This document shows, one piece after another, positions 63,859 through 64,000 of a DNA stretch of 64,000 nucleotides (position 1 is the first letter of the stretch; each line of letters opens with the position of its first letter). The DNA is from Psychroserpens luteolus (GTDB taxonomy: Bacteria > Bacteroidota > Bacteroidia > Flavobacteriales > Flavobacteriaceae): NCBI RefSeq assembly GCF_021032705.1, contig NZ_JAHVXI010000001.1:744001-808000 (forward strand), read 5' to 3'. The position numbers and the translations under genes are program-made. The notes below the pieces were generated by a model, which ran no database searches, was not told the origin of the DNA, and saw nothing but the letters and a program-made list of their open reading frames with translations.

Positions 63859-64000
63859 CTAGTTTTTAGAGTTTTGTGATATGAGTTGTTGAAGGTCTAC
63901 AATTTGACTTTCTAATTGATGGAGTCTATCATAAACATCTACTGGTTCGGGCATTTGCTTTGAAGCGAACATTGTAACGTACCAAATCTCCATAATATCT
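63859..64000 (-). CDS. Partial ORF of unknown function at the window edge
   Basis: A 47-codon open frame ends TAG at 63859-63861, with its 5' side beyond the window. The visible tail includes MPEPVDVYDRLHQLESQIVDL, split as a short coiled-coil-like helix. The chain could begin at an internal ATG (MEIWYVT) and be a complete 44-residue protein, or be the end of a larger one. It ends directly before rnpA on the same strand, so they are probably cotranscribed. I do not recognise it. Confidence 0.45.
   Translation of the reverse strand, partial: DIMEIWYVTMFASKQMPEPVDVYDRLHQLESQIVDLQQLISQNSKN

Overview
The window is a low-GC, densely packed chromosomal segment of a member of the Bacteroidota, almost certainly a marine-type Flavobacteriaceae. 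The support is the set of flavobacterial lineage families (DUF4837, DUF4175, DUF4296, DUF2652, a GldL-like HWPY membrane protein, head-GIN/DUF2807, a sigma/FecR/TonB-receptor unit with STN and DUF4974 domains) and the recurrent Bacteroidota promoter signature TAnnTTTG upstream of many genes. Gene order does not let me name a genus with confidence. No prophage, insertion sequence, CRISPR array or recognisable defence system was seen.

Layout. (1) 1-25.5 kb: a continuous minus-strand surface-polysaccharide locus. In transcription order it holds an M23 peptidase, a GH3-family protein, a DUF6909-like protein, a Wzz-like protein, rfbB/A/C/D (dTDP-L-rhamnose), gmd, an SGNH esterase-like lipoprotein and fcl (GDP-L-fucose). 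Then follow cysQ, a tandem DUF2061 protein and cysC/D/N (PAPS synthesis and PAP removal), a DUF4296 lipoprotein, asnB, a TagD-like cytidylyltransferase, a TagB/F-like glycerophosphotransferase, a Wzx flippase, a Wzy polymerase, an O-antigen-ligase-type protein and a GT4 glycosyltransferase cut by the window edge. Together these predict a Wzx/Wzy-assembled polymer containing rhamnose and fucose, possibly decorated with polyol-phosphate and sulfate. (2) 25.6-36.5 kb: tatA, DUF4837, a MltD-like transglycosylase, pgk, a DUF2652 protein, DNA polymerase III delta', and a FecI-FecR-TonB-receptor signalling unit. (3) 36.5-44 kb: a Skp/OmpH protein, a methyltransferase, mnmG flanked by two textbook parS sites, ybeY and a giant DUF4175 protein. 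(4) 44-57 kb: alkB-type hydroxylase, gltX, envelope and stress genes, glnS/folB divergent pair, tRNA-Cys and a run of small membrane proteins. (5) 57-64 kb: rnr, a 715-base gene-free AT-rich region that is a candidate replication origin, rpiB, a GNAT protein, a double-OmpA protein, an S41 protease, rnpA and a cut small ORF.

The most informative signals are non-coding. The two parS sites, at 38099-38114 and 40019-40034, bracket mnmG. About 20 kb away is the AT-rich region at 59250-59964 with TTATCAACA-type motifs, next to rnr/rpiB and near rnpA. The strong leftward bias of genes from 1 to 59 kb fits a replication fork travelling leftward from an origin at or right of that region. I therefore read the right half of the window as origin-proximal. 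The polysaccharide locus is the second main feature, because it combines a PAPS module and a CDP-polyol-type module with standard Wzx/Wzy machinery.
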